DNA from: an uncultured Acidimicrobium sp.
GTDB lineage: Bacteria > Actinomycetota > Acidimicrobiia > Acidimicrobiales > Ilumatobacteraceae
DNA length: 7,315 bases
Direction of reading: 5' to 3'
Assembly: GCA_903853285.1 (NCBI GenBank)
Contig: CAINTF010000020.1
Coordinates: forward strand, 1 to 7,315
This document shows, in pieces, positions 6,772 through 7,315 of this stretch (position 1 is its first letter; every line of letters begins with the position of its first letter). The notes beneath the pieces were generated by a model. The model had not been told where the DNA came from, did no database searches, and saw only the letters and a list, made by a program, of their open reading frames with translations. The position numbers and the translations under genes are program-made.

Positions 6772-7314
6772 TTAGCCCATCACGTTTCCGGCGGTGACGC
6801 CTTGAGTTCGCAACCTTGAAAAAGCGGACAAGTTGATGGCATTGCCCGTGCTCTCACCAATGAACTCGACAGGAGTCACGTCGTGATCTATGCCCTGCTC
6901 CTGAGCCTCTATGAGCGCACGAATAAACTTTCCAACGAGTGGAGCATTCTTGAATTGGTTACCACTCGTGCCACAAGCCATGAAGAAACCGCTCAGACTT
7001 GACTTGTCGTACAACGGAATCCAGTCATCGGTGACGTCGTAGAGAGCGCCAATACCAAGCAGCTTGAGCGGAACGCCAAAGTCGGGCAAGCGGCGCGCAA
7101 GTCGCAACATCACTCGCTCAAAAAACTCCACGGTGACCGAATCATTCCAGTCGTCTGCATCGTCAATGAAATGCAATTCATCGCAAGCTGGTTCGGTAGT
7201 GCCCACATTGAGTAGGTCACCCATGTGCGGACGGAAGTATTGACCCAAGTCGAGATCGGCAACGATTGGTGCATTGTCTTCAAGACGGAATCCGACTGGC
7301 GCTGGTGGCGAGAA
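6772..7314 (-). CDS. DAO-family FAD-dependent oxidoreductase, C-terminal part (5' end outside window)
   Basis: The frame is open to the right window edge; 180 C-terminal residues are visible, ending at TAA 6774-6772. The TTG at 7248 is internal. Typical DAO-family C-terminal features are RPHMGDLLNVGTTEP (28-42 of the visible part), GALYDVTDDWIPLYD (89-103) and the FAD/substrate loop CGTSGNQFKNAPLVG (114-128), then FSRLR and a final GNVMG. The family oxidises amines such as sarcosine, dimethylglycine, glycine or D-amino acids. Next to a betaine-homocysteine methyltransferase-like gene, dimethylglycine or sarcosine is a reasonable substrate, but this is context only. The protein stops right after the DAO domain, without the C-terminal GcvT/aminomethyltransferase part of dimethylglycine and sarcosine dehydrogenases. 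The N-terminal FAD-binding GxGxxG is outside the window. It is the most upstream visible gene of the minus operon. Confidence 0.85.
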   Translation of the reverse strand, partial: FSPPAPVGFRLEDNAPIVADLDLGQYFRPHMGDLLNVGTTEPACDELHFIDDADDWNDSVTVEFFERVMLRLARRLPDFGVPLKLLGIGALYDVTDDWIPLYDKSSLSGFFMACGTSGNQFKNAPLVGKFIRALIEAQEQGIDHDVTPVEFIGESTGNAINLSAFSRLRTQGVTAGNVMG

Positions 7315-7315
7315 C

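Noticed and set aside
1..7315. Mobile element, phage, CRISPR or defence genes
   Set aside because: No transposase, integrase, direct repeat array, tRNA or terminal inverted repeats seen; all genes read as ordinary metabolism with similar base use.

Overview
The window looks like part of a carnitine / gamma-butyrobetaine / glycine betaine catabolic island from a bacterium. It is almost entirely coding, with roughly balanced GC, short or absent intergenic gaps and GTG starts. An NDP-forming acyl-CoA ligase and a DAO-type oxidoreductase sit in the same locus. This composition would suit an aquatic actinobacterium (Acidimicrobiia-like), but that placement is an impression from gene content and protein style, not a demonstrated assignment.

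Left half, + strand (2-4440), one tight operon of four genes: (1) the C-terminal part of a hotdog thioesterase of the type found in L-carnitine degradation (betainyl-CoA thioesterase, CdhB-like), cut by the window edge; (2) an acyl-CoA dehydrogenase; (3) a 674-residue single-chain NDP-forming acyl-CoA synthetase; (4) a very clear CaiD (crotonobetainyl-CoA hydratase / carnitinyl-CoA dehydratase). Gaps are 17, 3 and about 15 bases.

Right half, - strand (7314-4449), a second tight operon read right to left: the C-terminal part of a DAO-family FAD oxidoreductase, a betaine-homocysteine methyltransferase-like zinc enzyme, a class-C beta-lactamase-like serine hydrolase, and a 47-residue Cys4 DUF2256 protein that is easy to miss because of its size. 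The two operons converge with only 8 bases between the stop codons of caiD and the DUF2256 gene.

Proposed joint function (inference anchored on CaiD, the thioesterase and the methyltransferase): the ligase activates gamma-butyrobetaine or crotonobetaine to the CoA ester. The dehydrogenase makes crotonobetainyl-CoA and CaiD hydrates it to carnitinyl-CoA. Carnitine is oxidised and cleaved by enzymes probably encoded just left of the window, giving betainyl-CoA, which the thioesterase hydrolyses to glycine betaine. On the opposite operon the methyltransferase passes one methyl group of betaine to homocysteine, and the FAD enzyme may oxidise the resulting dimethylglycine or sarcosine. The roles of the serine hydrolase and the DUF2256 protein in this scheme are unknown. 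No RNA genes, mobile elements, CRISPR arrays or long repeats were seen, and no gene-free stretch exceeds 17 bases.
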